This document shows, piece by piece, positions 17,386 through 26,200 of a DNA stretch of 64,000 nt. Origin of the DNA: Candidatus Binatia bacterium (lineage in GTDB: Bacteria; Eisenbacteria; RBG-16-71-46; SZUA-252); contig DASQJL010000060.1 of NCBI GenBank assembly GCA_035631035.1, forward strand, positions 1 through 64,000, read 5' to 3'. How positions within the stretch are numbered: position 1 is the stretch's first letter; the number at the start of each line of letters is the position of its first letter. Below the pieces are notes generated by a model. It was not told where the DNA came from. It saw nothing but the letters and a program-made list of their open reading frames with translations, and made no database searches. A program made the translations under genes and the position numbers.

Positions 17386-18533
17386 TCCCGCACTCCGGCG
17401 GGGCCCCCCGGCGTGTCGCGGCGGATCACCACTTTCGCTCCCGGCGAGAGTCGCAGCTGGCCGTCGGTGACGACGCGATCGCCGGGCTTCAGCCCTCCCG
17501 CCAGCACCGCCACGTCGTCCTGCGTCCGCTCGACCGAGACCGGGCGCGGCGCCACGGTCGAATCCGGCCGGACGAGGTAGACGTACGCCCCCTCCTGCCC
17601 GTTCGATACCGCGACGGCGGGAACGACCAGCGCCCGCGGCTCCACGAAGAGAACGAGGCGCACGTCCATGAACTGGCCGGGGACGAGGCGGTCGTCCCGA
17701 TTCGCAAACTCTCCTTTCAGGAGGAGCGTCCCGGTCGAGGGATCCACCGCCGAGTCCACGAACACCAGCTTCCCTTCCAGGGGTGCTGTGCCGCCGCCCG
17801 GCGGCTGCACGATCACGCGCGGCTTCTGGTCCTTGTAGCGGAGGACCGTGGGCACGTCCCGGTCGGGCACCGTGAAGCGCACCCAGATCGGCTGCGGCTG
17901 GATGATCGTGACCAGCGCGTCGTTGGAGCCGCCGCGCACGAGGTCCCCCTCGTGCACGAGGAGCCGTCCGGTCTTGCCCGCGATCGGCGCGCGGATCGAA
18001 GCGAACTCGAGGTTCAGGCGCGCGGTGCGCACCGCCGCCTCATCGGCCTTCACCGTGGCCGTGAGCGCCTCGGCATCGCTCCGCTTCTGGTCCCATTCCG
18101 CCTGGGAGAGGACGTTCTGGTCGTACAGGGTCCGCGATCGCGCGGCATCGCTGCGGGCGGTCTCGGCGTGGGCGCGGTCCCGCTCCAGCACGGCCATCGC
18201 CTGGTCGAGGGTGGCGCGGAACGGGCGAGGATCGAGGTGGAAGAGCACCTGGCCCGCGCGAACGTTGTCCCCTTCCCGGAAGGCGACCTTGGTGATGACG
18301 CCGCCGACCTGCGCCGCGACGCTGGCGGACCGGATCGCCTCGACGGTTCCGGTCGACGTGAGCTGGAAGGGCATGGGCGCCTCGGTGGCGACGGCAACGC
18401 GCACGGGCACGCGGCTGGACCGGACCCGTTTCTTGGAGGCACAGCCCGCGCCCGCGAGCAGGAAGCACGATGCGAGGAGAACGACCCCGAGGTGGCGCAC
18501 GCGACGAGCGTTCAGATGCGGATCCTCGGGCAC
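17382..18533 (-). CDS. RND pump periplasmic adaptor lipoprotein
   Basis: 383 residues with a lipoprotein signal (LLASCFLLAGAGC, lipobox LAGAGC). Domains in order: lipoyl half-motif GTVEAIRSASVAAQVGGVITKVAFREGDNVRAGQ, a coiled-coil hairpin (ATLDQAMAVLERDRAHAETARSDAARS), the second lipoyl half ASIRAPIAGKTGRLLVHEGDLV, then beta-barrel and membrane-proximal domains. This is the MdtA/AcrA family that bridges the RND pump and an outer membrane channel. Translationally coupled to the pump gene. GTG start at 18533 with a weak ribosome binding site. Confidence 0.94.
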   Translation of the reverse strand: MPEDPHLNARRVRHLGVVLLASCFLLAGAGCASKKRVRSSRVPVRVAVATEAPMPFQLTSTGTVEAIRSASVAAQVGGVITKVAFREGDNVRAGQVLFHLDPRPFRATLDQAMAVLERDRAHAETARSDAARSRTLYDQNVLSQAEWDQKRSDAEALTATVKADEAAVRTARLNLEFASIRAPIAGKTGRLLVHEGDLVRGGSNDALVTIIQPQPIWVRFTVPDRDVPTVLRYKDQKPRVIVQPPGGGTAPLEGKLVFVDSAVDPSTGTLLLKGEFANRDDRLVPGQFMDVRLVLFVEPRALVVPAVAVSNGQEGAYVYLVRPDSTVAPRPVSVERTQDDVAVLAGGLKPGDRVVTDGQLRLSPGAKVVIRRDTPGGPAGVRE

Positions 18534-18632
18534 ATCAGGGAATACTACCGGACCCCCTACCCTGTTCCAAGCGAAGGCGAAACCGCGGCGCGCCCGCCCG
18601 CCGGGGCGCGCGCGACGACGGAGGCAAGCGAA

Positions 18633-18658
18633 GGGGGCTCCCGGAACCGGGAGCCCCC
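18633..18658 (-). terminator. Strong hairpin after the 271-residue exported protein gene
   Basis: GGGGGCTCCCGG-AA-CCGGGAGCCCCC, a perfect 12-base inverted repeat, lies 20 bases downstream of the stop at 18679 and upstream of the RND operon. It lacks a T-run, so its strength as an intrinsic terminator is uncertain. Confidence 0.6.
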
Positions 18659-18678
18659 GAGTTCGAACCAGGGACGTC

Positions 18679-19494
18679 CTAGTCCTCGATCCCTTCGTCG
18701 TCCTTGTCGTCGCGGTCCTCGCGGGCCTTGGCGACCTCGCGCACCTCGCGGGGAACCATACCCTTCTTCACCTGCACGTAGGGACCGCGCCACGACTCGG
18801 CGCGGCACCACACCTCGCCGTCCTGCATGTACCAGGAGTTGCCGAGCTGGTAGAGCTCGTGGTCGATCACGCCCTCGTCGACGGCGTACGACGCCGTGGC
18901 CGCGTACTCGTAGCCGGCGGGCGCGCTCGCCTGATAGGTCGTGGTCCGAGCGGGCCGGTAGGAAGCGAAGGAGAGCTTCTTGTGGTTTCTGCGGTACGGA
19001 CGGCGATGGGTCGCCGAATAGCGCACGGGGTGAGCCGCGCGGTACTCAGCAGCCTCCGACTCCTCGCCCGCCGGCCCCATGCTCATCATGGAGGGCTCGA
19101 CGGCCGCGCCGCGCACCGGCGTGAGGCACCGGACGGGCCGGTCGCCCGCGGCGACCGCCATCCAGTCCTGCCGGTACGACGCCGGAATCGAGACCACCTC
19201 GGTCGGCATCGCGCCCGCGCGCGCGAAGGCGACGCTGCGGCCCGCCGGAGTCCGGCACATGGTGCCGTCGTCCACCAGGAACAGCGTGTGGCTCGTGCCG
19301 GAGAGGTCGTAGCTGGGATCATCGGTGACGTGATAGACGCGCGAGCCCGCGGCCACCGTCGCGGCGGGCTCGACGATGGTGATGGCGCGGGCCGGGTGAT
19401 AGTGCCGGCTCGCGTAAGCGCGCGACGCGGGCGCCGCGGACAGGCACAGGGCGAGCGCCGCCGCGCCCGCGGTCCAGACAATCGATCGTTTCAT
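18679..19494 (-). CDS. Exported protein of unknown function
   Basis: 271 residues with a clear signal peptide (WTAGAAALALCLSAAPASRAYA). No family is recognised. The mature part begins with a beta-rich stretch (ITIVEPAATVAAGSRVYHV, HTLFLVDDGTMCRTPAGRSVAF), has a Tyr/Arg-rich middle (YSATHRRPYRRNHKKLSFASYRPARTTT kept short here), then a segment with WYMQDGEVWCRAESWRGPYV, reminiscent of surface proteins that present Trp/Tyr-rich repeats, and ends in an acidic tail. Three cysteines are present. It stands alone, with 611 bases of upstream non-coding DNA and a strong hairpin downstream. Confidence 0.7.
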   Translation of the reverse strand: MKRSIVWTAGAAALALCLSAAPASRAYASRHYHPARAITIVEPAATVAAGSRVYHVTDDPSYDLSGTSHTLFLVDDGTMCRTPAGRSVAFARAGAMPTEVVSIPASYRQDWMAVAAGDRPVRCLTPVRGAAVEPSMMSMGPAGEESEAAEYRAAHPVRYSATHRRPYRRNHKKLSFASYRPARTTTYQASAPAGYEYAATASYAVDEGVIDHELYQLGNSWYMQDGEVWCRAESWRGPYVQVKKGMVPREVREVAKAREDRDDKDDEGIED

Positions 19495-20105
19495 AGGGCC
19501 TCCGTGACAGCGGCCCAGGTCAGGGTGGGGCCGCGAGGTCCGCTCTCTATCGCATGTCGTGTGCCGGGAACGGCCCGGAGGGGTCGCCGGGGCGATCGCG
19601 CGACGGCACCCGGGCCTCGGCGCCGACGGCGTGGCGGGGGACGCTCCCCCGGCCCGGGCTTAAAGGGGACGATCGGCGGGCACATAACCATTTGCCGTCA
19701 AGCCACTTACATTTCGGCGTTCGCGTGATTCGCGAATCGCTCCCGCCCGGGGTCCTTCGCGAGCGGGGCTCCGCGCCGGGGGATGGGAAGGGCCGGCGAG
19801 GTGGTCCTGATCCGGTCGGGGCGCGTTCGACCCGGTTCGGCGGAGCGCCGGCGGCGAAGAGATTTCAAGACGAGGAGGAGGTTTCGACCACGGGCGGGGG
19901 GGTGGCCGACCCCGAAAAAATACGTAGTTCCGTGACCCCGGTCACGGAGCCTACGTCCGGCGGACGCCATCCTGTCTCCGTCAGCCGGCGGTGCTCGGCA
20001 TCACCCTCCGGCCTGGGCCCTCACCACTAGCCAGCCAGCTACCTCGAAGAGGGACAGGCCACTCCCCACGGGTCGCCGTTGCGCCGCCGGTCCTTTGTTT
20101 CCGCC
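19495..20105. other. Long intergenic region with several inverted repeats, no gene seen
   Basis: This 611-base stretch between the Crp/Fnr regulator and the exported protein gene (both leftward) has open frames only of GC-driven type. It holds the terminator at 19915-19956, a perfect palindrome GATTCGCGAATC at 19727-19738, and a small GGGGGA-CGC-TCCCCC hairpin at 19636-19650. A locally AT-richer patch at about 19680-19715 may contain the promoter of the exported protein gene. No known RNA family was recognised. Confidence 0.45.
19915..19956 (-). terminator. Intrinsic terminator downstream of the Crp/Fnr regulator gene
   Basis: On the minus strand ACGTAG-GC-TCCGTGACC then GG then GGTCACGGA-A-CTACGT forms a hairpin with 15 paired bases and small internal bulges, followed directly by A and six T. 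This is a textbook intrinsic terminator, about 150 bases past the crp-like stop. Its core also reads GTGA-N6-TCAC, the Crp half-site spacing, but terminator function explains the symmetry. Confidence 0.85.
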
Positions 20106-20822
20106 CTACGCTTCGCCCCGCTCGGCCAGCGTGCGAAGAAGCCCGATGTTCCGCACGAAGATCTTTCCCCGCTGGAGCCGGATCGCGTCCAGCCGCTCGA
20201 ATTCCTTGAGCAGCCGGCTCACCACTTCGCGCGCGGTGCCGAGATTGGCGGCGAGCTCGGCGTGCGTGATCTCGACCGAACCCCCCGGCCCACCGCTCTC
20301 GAACAGCTCGGCCAGGCGACCCGCGAGCCGCTGATCCATGCGGCGAAACGCGACCTCTTCGACCAGGGACATGACTTCGGTGAGGCGTCCGGCGAACATA
20401 CGGAAGACGAAGGAGCGAAGCGATTCGTGCTCGGCGATCCAGCGCCGGAACGTGGCGGCCGGAACGACGATCGCCTCGACGTCCTCCTCGACGCAGGCCA
20501 TGGCGGGCACCGGCGTATCGGACAGGATGCAGGAGACGTTGAGCGGACAGGCCTCTCCCGCGCCGACGTGATAGAGCGTGATCTCGTGGCCGTTCTCCCC
20601 CAGCTTGAAGACCCGCATCTTGCCGCTCGCGACCACGGCGAAGTGGGCGCACGAGTCGCCCTCGCGCAGGAAGTACTCGCCCGCGCGCAGCCGCACCACG
20701 ACGGCGTTCTCCGCGAGCGCGTTCCGCAGCTCGGTCGAGGCCTCGTCGATGAAGGGAACCTTGGCCAGCACTTCCTGCTTCAGCGCGGCCGACGAGCGGC
20801 CGCCGGCGACCGGATTCGGCAT
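20106..20822 (-). CDS. Crp/Fnr family transcriptional regulator
   Basis: 238 residues; ATG at 20822 with GGGAGGA upstream. The N-terminal cyclic-nucleotide-binding-type beta roll covers about residues 15-125 (LRAGEYFLREGDSCAHFAVVASGKMRVFKLGENGHEITLYHVGAGEACPL in pieces), followed by the dimer helix and a C-terminal winged helix (HAELAANLGTAREVVSRLLKEFERLDAI). The CPLNVSC pair plus a further Cys (PAMACVEED) occurs in a branch of sensors without the FNR N-terminal Fe-S cluster; the effector is unknown. No cAMP-phosphate-binding R-S pair is evident. It starts 15 bases after the prolyl oligopeptidase stop and is probably co-transcribed with it. Confidence 0.92.
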   Translation of the reverse strand: MPNPVAGGRSSAALKQEVLAKVPFIDEASTELRNALAENAVVVRLRAGEYFLREGDSCAHFAVVASGKMRVFKLGENGHEITLYHVGAGEACPLNVSCILSDTPVPAMACVEEDVEAIVVPAATFRRWIAEHESLRSFVFRMFAGRLTEVMSLVEEVAFRRMDQRLAGRLAELFESGGPGGSVEITHAELAANLGTAREVVSRLLKEFERLDAIRLQRGKIFVRNIGLLRTLAERGEA

Positions 20823-20836
20823 GACGGTTCCTCCCG

Positions 20837-23065
20837 CTAGAGACTGGGTTTGGCGCTCTTCGGCCGCTCGGCTTCCTTCACGGGGCGATAGGTCACGCCC
20901 AGCTGGTCGAAGAGGAACTGGAAGACGTCGGCGTTCTGCCGGTCCTCCTCGGACAACGAGCTCCCGATGTGCCCGGAATCGTAGCTCACGCGCATCAGCA
21001 CCGGACGGCGCGTCCCCGAGGCCTGGAGCCGCGCGACCATCTTGTAGGTCTCCCACGATTCGACGCGCGGGTCGTTCACCCCAGTGAGCGCGAGCACCGA
21101 GGGATAGGCGGTACCCGATTTCACGTGGTGGTACGGCGAGTAGGCGAACATCTGACGGAAGAGGGTCGAGTCCTTGACCGTCCCGAACTCGGTCGTGTTG
21201 AACTCGCCGTTGGGCGAGGACTCCGTGCGCAGGACGTCGCCGTAGCCGACCTCGGCCACGGCCGCTCCCATCACGTCGGGATGGTGGACGACCGTGCCGT
21301 AGACGAGGAGCCCCCCCGCGCTGCCCCCCTCGATCGCGAGACGGTCGCGCGTGGTGTACCCCTCCCGCACCAGGTAGCGCGCGCACGCGGCGAAATCGTC
21401 CATCGAGCGCTTCTTCGTCCCGAGGCGCGCGGCGTCGTGCCAGGCGTCCCCGAACTCGCCGCCCCCGCGGACGCTCGCGTCGACGTAGATCCCGCCCTGC
21501 TCGATCCAGGCTCGGATCGACGCGCGGAAGTAGGGGGTCTCGCTCAAGCCGTAGCTCCCGTATCCGTAGAGCAGGAGCGGAGCGCTTCCGTCCCGGGGCG
21601 TTCCCTTCCGGAGGAGGATGTTGACGGGGATCTTCGCGCCGTCGTCGGCCGTCGCGAACTCGCGCCGGACTTCGCAGTCGCTGAAGTCGGCCGGGGAGGT
21701 CTGCGCCAGCGCCGTCGGCGTGAGCCGGGTCGAGCCGCCGGCCATGGCGTAGGTCGCCGGAGGCCGCGTGTAGCTCTGCACACGCACCATCGCGTCGTCG
21801 CCCTCCGTCACGACCGCCCCGCCGATCGACGCGGGCTCGGGCATCGCGACCACGCCGAGGGCCTTGCCGCTCAGGTCGTACACGCGCAGCTGGGTCGGGC
21901 CGCCGACCATCTCACGCACGTAGAGGCGCGACGCCGCGGGCGTGAACGATTCGATCGCGTTCTCCGTCTCGGGCACGACCACGCGCGCGGCGTCGAGGTG
22001 CGGCCGGTCGAGAGGGATGCGGAGGATCTTCTTGTTCGGGGCCCCCGCCCGCGAGAGCGCGTAGAGCGCCCCGTCCTGGCCGAGGTGGGCGGCGATGAGT
22101 CCGTCCCGGAACTTCGAGACCTGGCTCCACGCGCCGCCGGGCGCCATCAGCCAGTACTCGTGCTCGCCGCCGTCGCCGTTGCTCACGTCGGCCAGGATCC
22201 ACCGCCCGTCCCGGCTGGTCGCCAGAGCCACCTCGGCGATCTTCGGGAACTCCCGCCCCAGCACGTAGGTGTCGGACGAAAGCGGCGTCCCGAGCTTGTG
22301 GAACCAGATCTGCTGGTAGAACGGCAGATCGGCTTGGGGTCGCTCGCCCGGTGCGGGATAGCGCGTGTAGTAGAGGCCCGTGCCATCCCCGTTCCAGGTG
22401 GCGCTCCCCCCGGCCGTGCCGCCGTTCACGCGCGGGATCACGTCATCCCGCGCGCGTCCGGTTTCGGTTTCGTAGACGTGGAGCGTGCCGTCTTCGGTGC
22501 CGTTCTTGGAAAGAGAGACCGCGGCGAGCCGGCCATCCAGCGACGGAACGTAGAAGTCGATCGTCGTCCCCCCCGAAGCATCCAGCGCGTTCGGATCGAC
22601 CACCGTCGTTTCCCCGGCGCGGTCGGAGAGGGATCGCATCGCGACCAGGAACGGCTGCTGCTTCGGGGGCTTCTCCTCGAGGAAGAAGTAGCGGCCTCCG
22701 GCCCAGCTCCCGCTGTAGAAGTCCGGGGAGTCGGAGCGGCTGAGGGCCGCCACCCGCTTCTGGATCTCCGCGCGCTCCCGGTGCCCGTCCAGCCACGAGC
22801 GGGTATACGCGTTCTGGCCCTTGACCCACTTCATCACCCCGGGATCGGAAGCGCGCTCCATGTAGCGGTAGTCGTCCGGGACCTTGACGCCCCAGTAGGT
22901 ATCGAAAACGGTGCGCTTCGGAGCGTGAGGCAGGCGCGGCAGCGCCGCGCGGCGCGCGCTGGCGGCGTGCCGTGGGGTCTTCGATGCCGGGGCGGCCGAA
23001 GCGGCAGCGTGCGGAAGCGCCGGGATCGAGAGAACGAGAGCCATAGCGAGAGCTCGGGAGAGCAT
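20837..23065 (-). CDS. Prolyl oligopeptidase family serine peptidase (S9A), exported
   Basis: 742 residues; ATG at 23065 with AGGAGA upstream. Signal peptide (ALAMALVLSIPALPHAAASA), a propeller domain to about residue 460 (DTYWGVKVPDDYRYMER, the SADG-like repeats), then the alpha/beta hydrolase domain. Catalytic residues: Ser in IEGGSAGGLL, Asp in LTGVNDPRVESWE, His in YDSGHIGSS. Family members cleave short proline-containing peptides after Pro; an exported form acts in the periplasm in peptide scavenging. The following gene is a Crp/Fnr regulator. Confidence 0.94.
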   Translation of the reverse strand: MLSRALAMALVLSIPALPHAAASAAPASKTPRHAASARRAALPRLPHAPKRTVFDTYWGVKVPDDYRYMERASDPGVMKWVKGQNAYTRSWLDGHRERAEIQKRVAALSRSDSPDFYSGSWAGGRYFFLEEKPPKQQPFLVAMRSLSDRAGETTVVDPNALDASGGTTIDFYVPSLDGRLAAVSLSKNGTEDGTLHVYETETGRARDDVIPRVNGGTAGGSATWNGDGTGLYYTRYPAPGERPQADLPFYQQIWFHKLGTPLSSDTYVLGREFPKIAEVALATSRDGRWILADVSNGDGGEHEYWLMAPGGAWSQVSKFRDGLIAAHLGQDGALYALSRAGAPNKKILRIPLDRPHLDAARVVVPETENAIESFTPAASRLYVREMVGGPTQLRVYDLSGKALGVVAMPEPASIGGAVVTEGDDAMVRVQSYTRPPATYAMAGGSTRLTPTALAQTSPADFSDCEVRREFATADDGAKIPVNILLRKGTPRDGSAPLLLYGYGSYGLSETPYFRASIRAWIEQGGIYVDASVRGGGEFGDAWHDAARLGTKKRSMDDFAACARYLVREGYTTRDRLAIEGGSAGGLLVYGTVVHHPDVMGAAVAEVGYGDVLRTESSPNGEFNTTEFGTVKDSTLFRQMFAYSPYHHVKSGTAYPSVLALTGVNDPRVESWETYKMVARLQASGTRRPVLMRVSYDSGHIGSSLSEEDRQNADVFQFLFDQLGVTYRPVKEAERPKSAKPSL

Positions 23066-23233
23066 GGGCCGGTCTCCTGGACGATGGGCGGGGCGGGGCC
23101 CCGTGGGGGCCGGATCGATGATAGCACCCGCCGCCGCGTCCACGGGCCCGCTTCCTGCTGGTGGTTTGCCGAGAGATCGCGGCTTCAGCCGGGCCGAACC
23201 GCGCCGGCGGCCGCGCGAAATGGGAGGAACACC

Positions 23234-23383
23234 ATGCTTCGAATTCTTGCCGTTCTGCTCCTGGTCCTCTGGCTGGTCGGGATGCTCGCGTTCAAGACCC
23301 TGGGCGCCATCGTGCACCTGTTCCTGGTCCTGGCGATCGTCCTGTTCCTTGTCGGCTTGTTACGGGGCCGCCGGGCTGTCTGA
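23234..23383 (+). CDS. Small hydrophobic Lmo0937-family membrane protein
   Basis: 49 residues, ATG at 23234 with GGGAGG 6 bases upstream. Two hydrophobic stretches: LRILAVLLLVLWLVGMLAF and LVLAIVLFLVGLLRG, joined by KTLGAIVHLF. This matches the very short lmo0937/DUF5670-type membrane proteins, which are widespread and functionally unknown, often stress-induced. It stands alone, divergent from the peptidase gene. Confidence 0.8.
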   Translation: MLRILAVLLLVLWLVGMLAFKTLGAIVHLFLVLAIVLFLVGLLRGRRAV

Positions 23384-23428
23384 CGGGACGGGGGCCGGGC
23401 GCCCCCGCCGCTTCGTCACGCGGCCCCT

Positions 23429-24244
23429 TCACCCTCCGGCAGGCAGCCGGAGCGACAGGCACGAGAGCCCGCCGTCCATCTTTTCAAATTCGGACATGTC
23501 GAGGGTCACGACGGCGCATCCGCGCTCGCGCAGGCGCCGCTCCAGCCTCGGCGCTCCCGACGGAATCAGCACGCGGCCGTTGACCCGGATGGCGTTCGCG
23601 GCGTAAGCCTCCTCCGGCTCGACCGGGATCACGTCGAGGCCGAGCGCGCGCGCCGCCGCCGCGAGCGGCCCGACCGCCGCGACCGTGCCGCCGTCGATCC
23701 AGGAGATCCCGGTCTTCAGATGGAGGATGCCGGGCAGCCCTCCGACGGCCACGAGATGCGCGGCGCGGCCTCGGGCCGCGAGCCAGGCCGCGAGGCGGCG
23801 CGCGCCCGCTTCGTTCGTCCGCTCCGAGAGCCCGATCAGGAAGCCGCGGTCGGTCTCGAGCACGTCCCCTCCATCCAGCGTGCCGGGGGGCTCGATCGCC
23901 TCGAGCGACGCGACGAGCGGGAGGAGCGCCGCGCGCATCGGGTCGACTTCCCCGCGGCGGCTCTCCGCGCCGGGAAGGGTCAGGATCGCCTCACGCCCCA
24001 GGATCACCGCGGTGTCCTCGACGAACGTGGAATCGGGGTGCGCCGGATCGGGGGGCAGGCGGACCAGGCGCACGCCCGCCGCTTCCAGCGCGGCGGCGTA
24101 GGCGGCGTGCTGCGCGAGCGCCCGTTCCAGGTCGGGCGGTCCGAGCCCGGCCCGGGTGATACCCTGGGCGAAGGTCGGTCCGGGCGGCCGGACGACGGCC
24201 GCGGCGATGACGGGTTCCGGGGGTTCCATGGACTCGGCCCGCAT
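23429..24244 (-). CDS. Dimethylarginine dimethylaminohydrolase-like amidinohydrolase
   Basis: 271 residues of the guanidino-modifying (pentein) superfamily. Landmarks: DSTFVEDTAVIL (substrate-binding Glu-Asp), GTLDGGDVL, LHLKTGISWID (catalytic His), and FEKMDGGLSCLSLR at the C-terminus with the nucleophilic Cys, the DDAH pattern. It would hydrolyse methylated arginine or a related guanidino compound to citrulline; arginine deiminase-like activity cannot be excluded. Start is ATG at 24244; another ATG 15 bases in is possible. Divergent from the NagB fusion gene. Confidence 0.87.
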   Translation of the reverse strand: MRAESMEPPEPVIAAAVVRPPGPTFAQGITRAGLGPPDLERALAQHAAYAAALEAAGVRLVRLPPDPAHPDSTFVEDTAVILGREAILTLPGAESRRGEVDPMRAALLPLVASLEAIEPPGTLDGGDVLETDRGFLIGLSERTNEAGARRLAAWLAARGRAAHLVAVGGLPGILHLKTGISWIDGGTVAAVGPLAAAARALGLDVIPVEPEEAYAANAIRVNGRVLIPSGAPRLERRLRERGCAVVTLDMSEFEKMDGGLSCLSLRLPAGG

Positions 24245-24325
24245 CTTAGGCTGGAGATCGGCTGCGCGGTGTCGAAACATTCTACGGCCCGCTGCTCCAC
24301 CGAACCCTGGAGACCGCGCACGAGC

Positions 24326-26200
24326 ATGCTCGAAGATCCCGAACGGATTCCCGTCGTCGTCTCCGCCTCCTACGACGAGGTCGCGGTCCGCATCGCCCGC
24401 CGGATCGGCGAGATCCTGCGCGCGCGCCGGGCCGCCGGCCGGAGCGCCGTCCTCGGCCTGGCCACCGGCTCGACGCCGATCGGCGTCTACCGCGAGCTGA
24501 TCCGGATGCATCGCGAAGAGGGGCTCGACTGGTCCCACGTGAAGACCTTCAACCTCGACGAGTACTACCCGATGGCGCCGGACAGCTATCACAGCTACCA
24601 CCGGTTCATGTGGGAGAACCTCTTCGCGCACGTGAACATCCCCCGTGAGAACGTGCACATTCCGCGCGGCGACGTGCCCCGCGACCAGGTCGAGGCGCAC
24701 TGCCGCGAGTACGAGCGCGCCATCGCCGAGGCGGGCGGCATCGACTTCCAGATCCTCGGCATCGGCCAGACCGGGCACATCGGCTTCAACGAGCCCGGAT
24801 CGAGCGTGGCCTCCCGCACCCGCCTGGTCGTGCTCGACACGATCACGCGACGGGTGGCCGCGGCCGACTTCTTCGGCGCCGAGAACGTGCCCACGGAGGC
24901 GATCACGATGGGGGTGGCGACCATCCTCGACGCGCGCGAGATCGCCCTGATCGCCACCGGCGAGCACAAGGCGGCCGTCGTGAAGCGCGCCGTCGAGGGC
25001 GAGGTGGACCGGTCGGTCGCGGCCACCTACCTGCAGCGGCACCCCAACGCCACCTTCCACCTGGATCCGGCCGCCGCGGCCGAGCTCACGCGCGTGAAGA
25101 CCCCCTGGCTCCTCCACGAGGTGGAATGGACGCCGGCGCTCGCGATCGTTGCGGTGGTGTGGCTGGCCCGGGAGACGGGCAAGTCGGTGCTCAAGCTGGA
25201 CGACGTGGACTATCGCGAGCACCGGCTCGGCACCCTCCTCACCCGTTACGGCTCCTCCGGCGCCTTGAACGGCGTGGTGTTCAATGCGCTCGGCGCCAAG
25301 GTGCGCGGGCGGAGCCGGCTCCCGCGCGGGCAGCGGATCGTGGTCTTCTCGCCCCATCCGGACGACGACGTGATCTCGGCGGGGGGAATCCTCTGGAAGC
25401 TCCGGCAGAATGAGAACGACATCACGATCGCCTATCAAACGTCGGGGAACATCGCCGTCTTCGACCACGAGGTGCGGCGCTACCTGGATTTCGCGCGGCG
25501 GCTGACGGCCGACTTCCATCCGGGCGCGGACGGTTTTCTCGGCTTCCTGGACGACGTCGAGACCTCGCTCGCGCGCAAGCGCCCCGGGGACGTGGATCCC
25601 GAGCCGGTGCTTCAGATCAAGCGGCGGATCCGCGAGGTGGAGGCGGTCTCCGCGGTCGAGACGCTGCGCTTCCGCCGCGAGGAGACGCGCTTCCTGAACC
25701 TTCCCTTCTACGAGACCGGCAAGGTCCGGAAGGATCCGATCGGGGAGCGCGACGTCGAGATCGTGCTCGAGGTGCTGGAGGAGCGGCGGCCGGAGATCCT
25801 CCTCGTGGCCGGAGACCTCTCCGACCCGCACGGGACGCACCGCATGTGCCTCGACGCCGTGGACCAGGCGCTTCTCCGGTACTCCGGCCCGGCCCCCGAG
25901 GTGTGGCTCTACCGCGGCGCGTGGCAGGAGTGGTCGGTGACCGAGGCGGATCTCCTCGTGCCGATGTCGGAGGAGGAGCTGCGGCTCAAGATCAGCGCGA
26001 TCTTCAAGCACCAGAGCCAGAAGGATCGCGCCCCCTTCCCCGGCGTGGACGAGCGGGAGTTCTGGGAGCGCGTCGAGGAGCGCAACAAGGCGACCGCCGC
26101 CGTCGTGGACCAGCTGGGGCTGCCCGAGTACTTCGCGATGGAGGCGCTGGTCGTGCGCCCCCCCGCCGCGGCCCTCGTTCCCGCCCCTACCGCGCCGTAG
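24326..26200 (+). CDS. nagB: Glucosamine-6-phosphate deaminase fused to a PIG-L/LmbE-type deacetylase domain
   Basis: 624 residues, more than twice a plain NagB. Residues 1-280 form the deaminase: LGLATGSTPIGVYRELI (phosphate loop), FNLDEYYP (catalytic Asp), QTGHIGFNEPGS (catalytic His and Glu). After a linker, about residue 330 on is a LmbE/PIG-L domain: VVFSPHPDDDVISAGG with the zinc motif, DLSDPHGTHRMCLDAV (H-x-x-H), then LYRGAWQEW and a C-terminal helix region. The first half converts GlcN6P to Fru6P and ammonia. The second half is a candidate N-acetyl-amino-sugar deacetylase, which would supply its own substrate from GlcNAc6P; no separate nagA is nearby. This two-domain form is known in several phyla, but the deacetylase substrate is inference. 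Confidence 0.92.
   Translation: MLEDPERIPVVVSASYDEVAVRIARRIGEILRARRAAGRSAVLGLATGSTPIGVYRELIRMHREEGLDWSHVKTFNLDEYYPMAPDSYHSYHRFMWENLFAHVNIPRENVHIPRGDVPRDQVEAHCREYERAIAEAGGIDFQILGIGQTGHIGFNEPGSSVASRTRLVVLDTITRRVAAADFFGAENVPTEAITMGVATILDAREIALIATGEHKAAVVKRAVEGEVDRSVAATYLQRHPNATFHLDPAAAAELTRVKTPWLLHEVEWTPALAIVAVVWLARETGKSVLKLDDVDYREHRLGTLLTRYGSSGALNGVVFNALGAKVRGRSRLPRGQRIVVFSPHPDDDVISAGGILWKLRQNENDITIAYQTSGNIAVFDHEVRRYLDFARRLTADFHPGADGFLGFLDDVETSLARKRPGDVDPEPVLQIKRRIREVEAVSAVETLRFRREETRFLNLPFYETGKVRKDPIGERDVEIVLEVLEERRPEILLVAGDLSDPHGTHRMCLDAVDQALLRYSGPAPEVWLYRGAWQEWSVTEADLLVPMSEEELRLKISAIFKHQSQKDRAPFPGVDEREFWERVEERNKATAAVVDQLGLPEYFAMEALVVRPPAAALVPAPTAP

Noticed and set aside
18645-18675. GGTTCGAAC on the minus strand, like a tRNA T-loop
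   Set aside because: It directly follows the stop codon of the exported protein gene, the T-stem has wobble or mismatched pairs, and no acceptor, D or anticodon arm can be built; the hairpin beside it is a terminator-like repeat.
19930-19947. CGTGACCCCGGTCACG as a Crp/Fnr operator near the crp-like gene
   Set aside because: It forms the core of a longer hairpin followed by six T on the minus strand, 150 bases past the regulator's stop, so intrinsic terminator is the simpler reading; a dual role is not excluded.
19554-20030. 158-codon open frame in the crp downstream region
   Set aside because: Low-complexity Gly/Pro/Arg/Ser translation with no motif or ribosome binding site, and it runs across a terminator.
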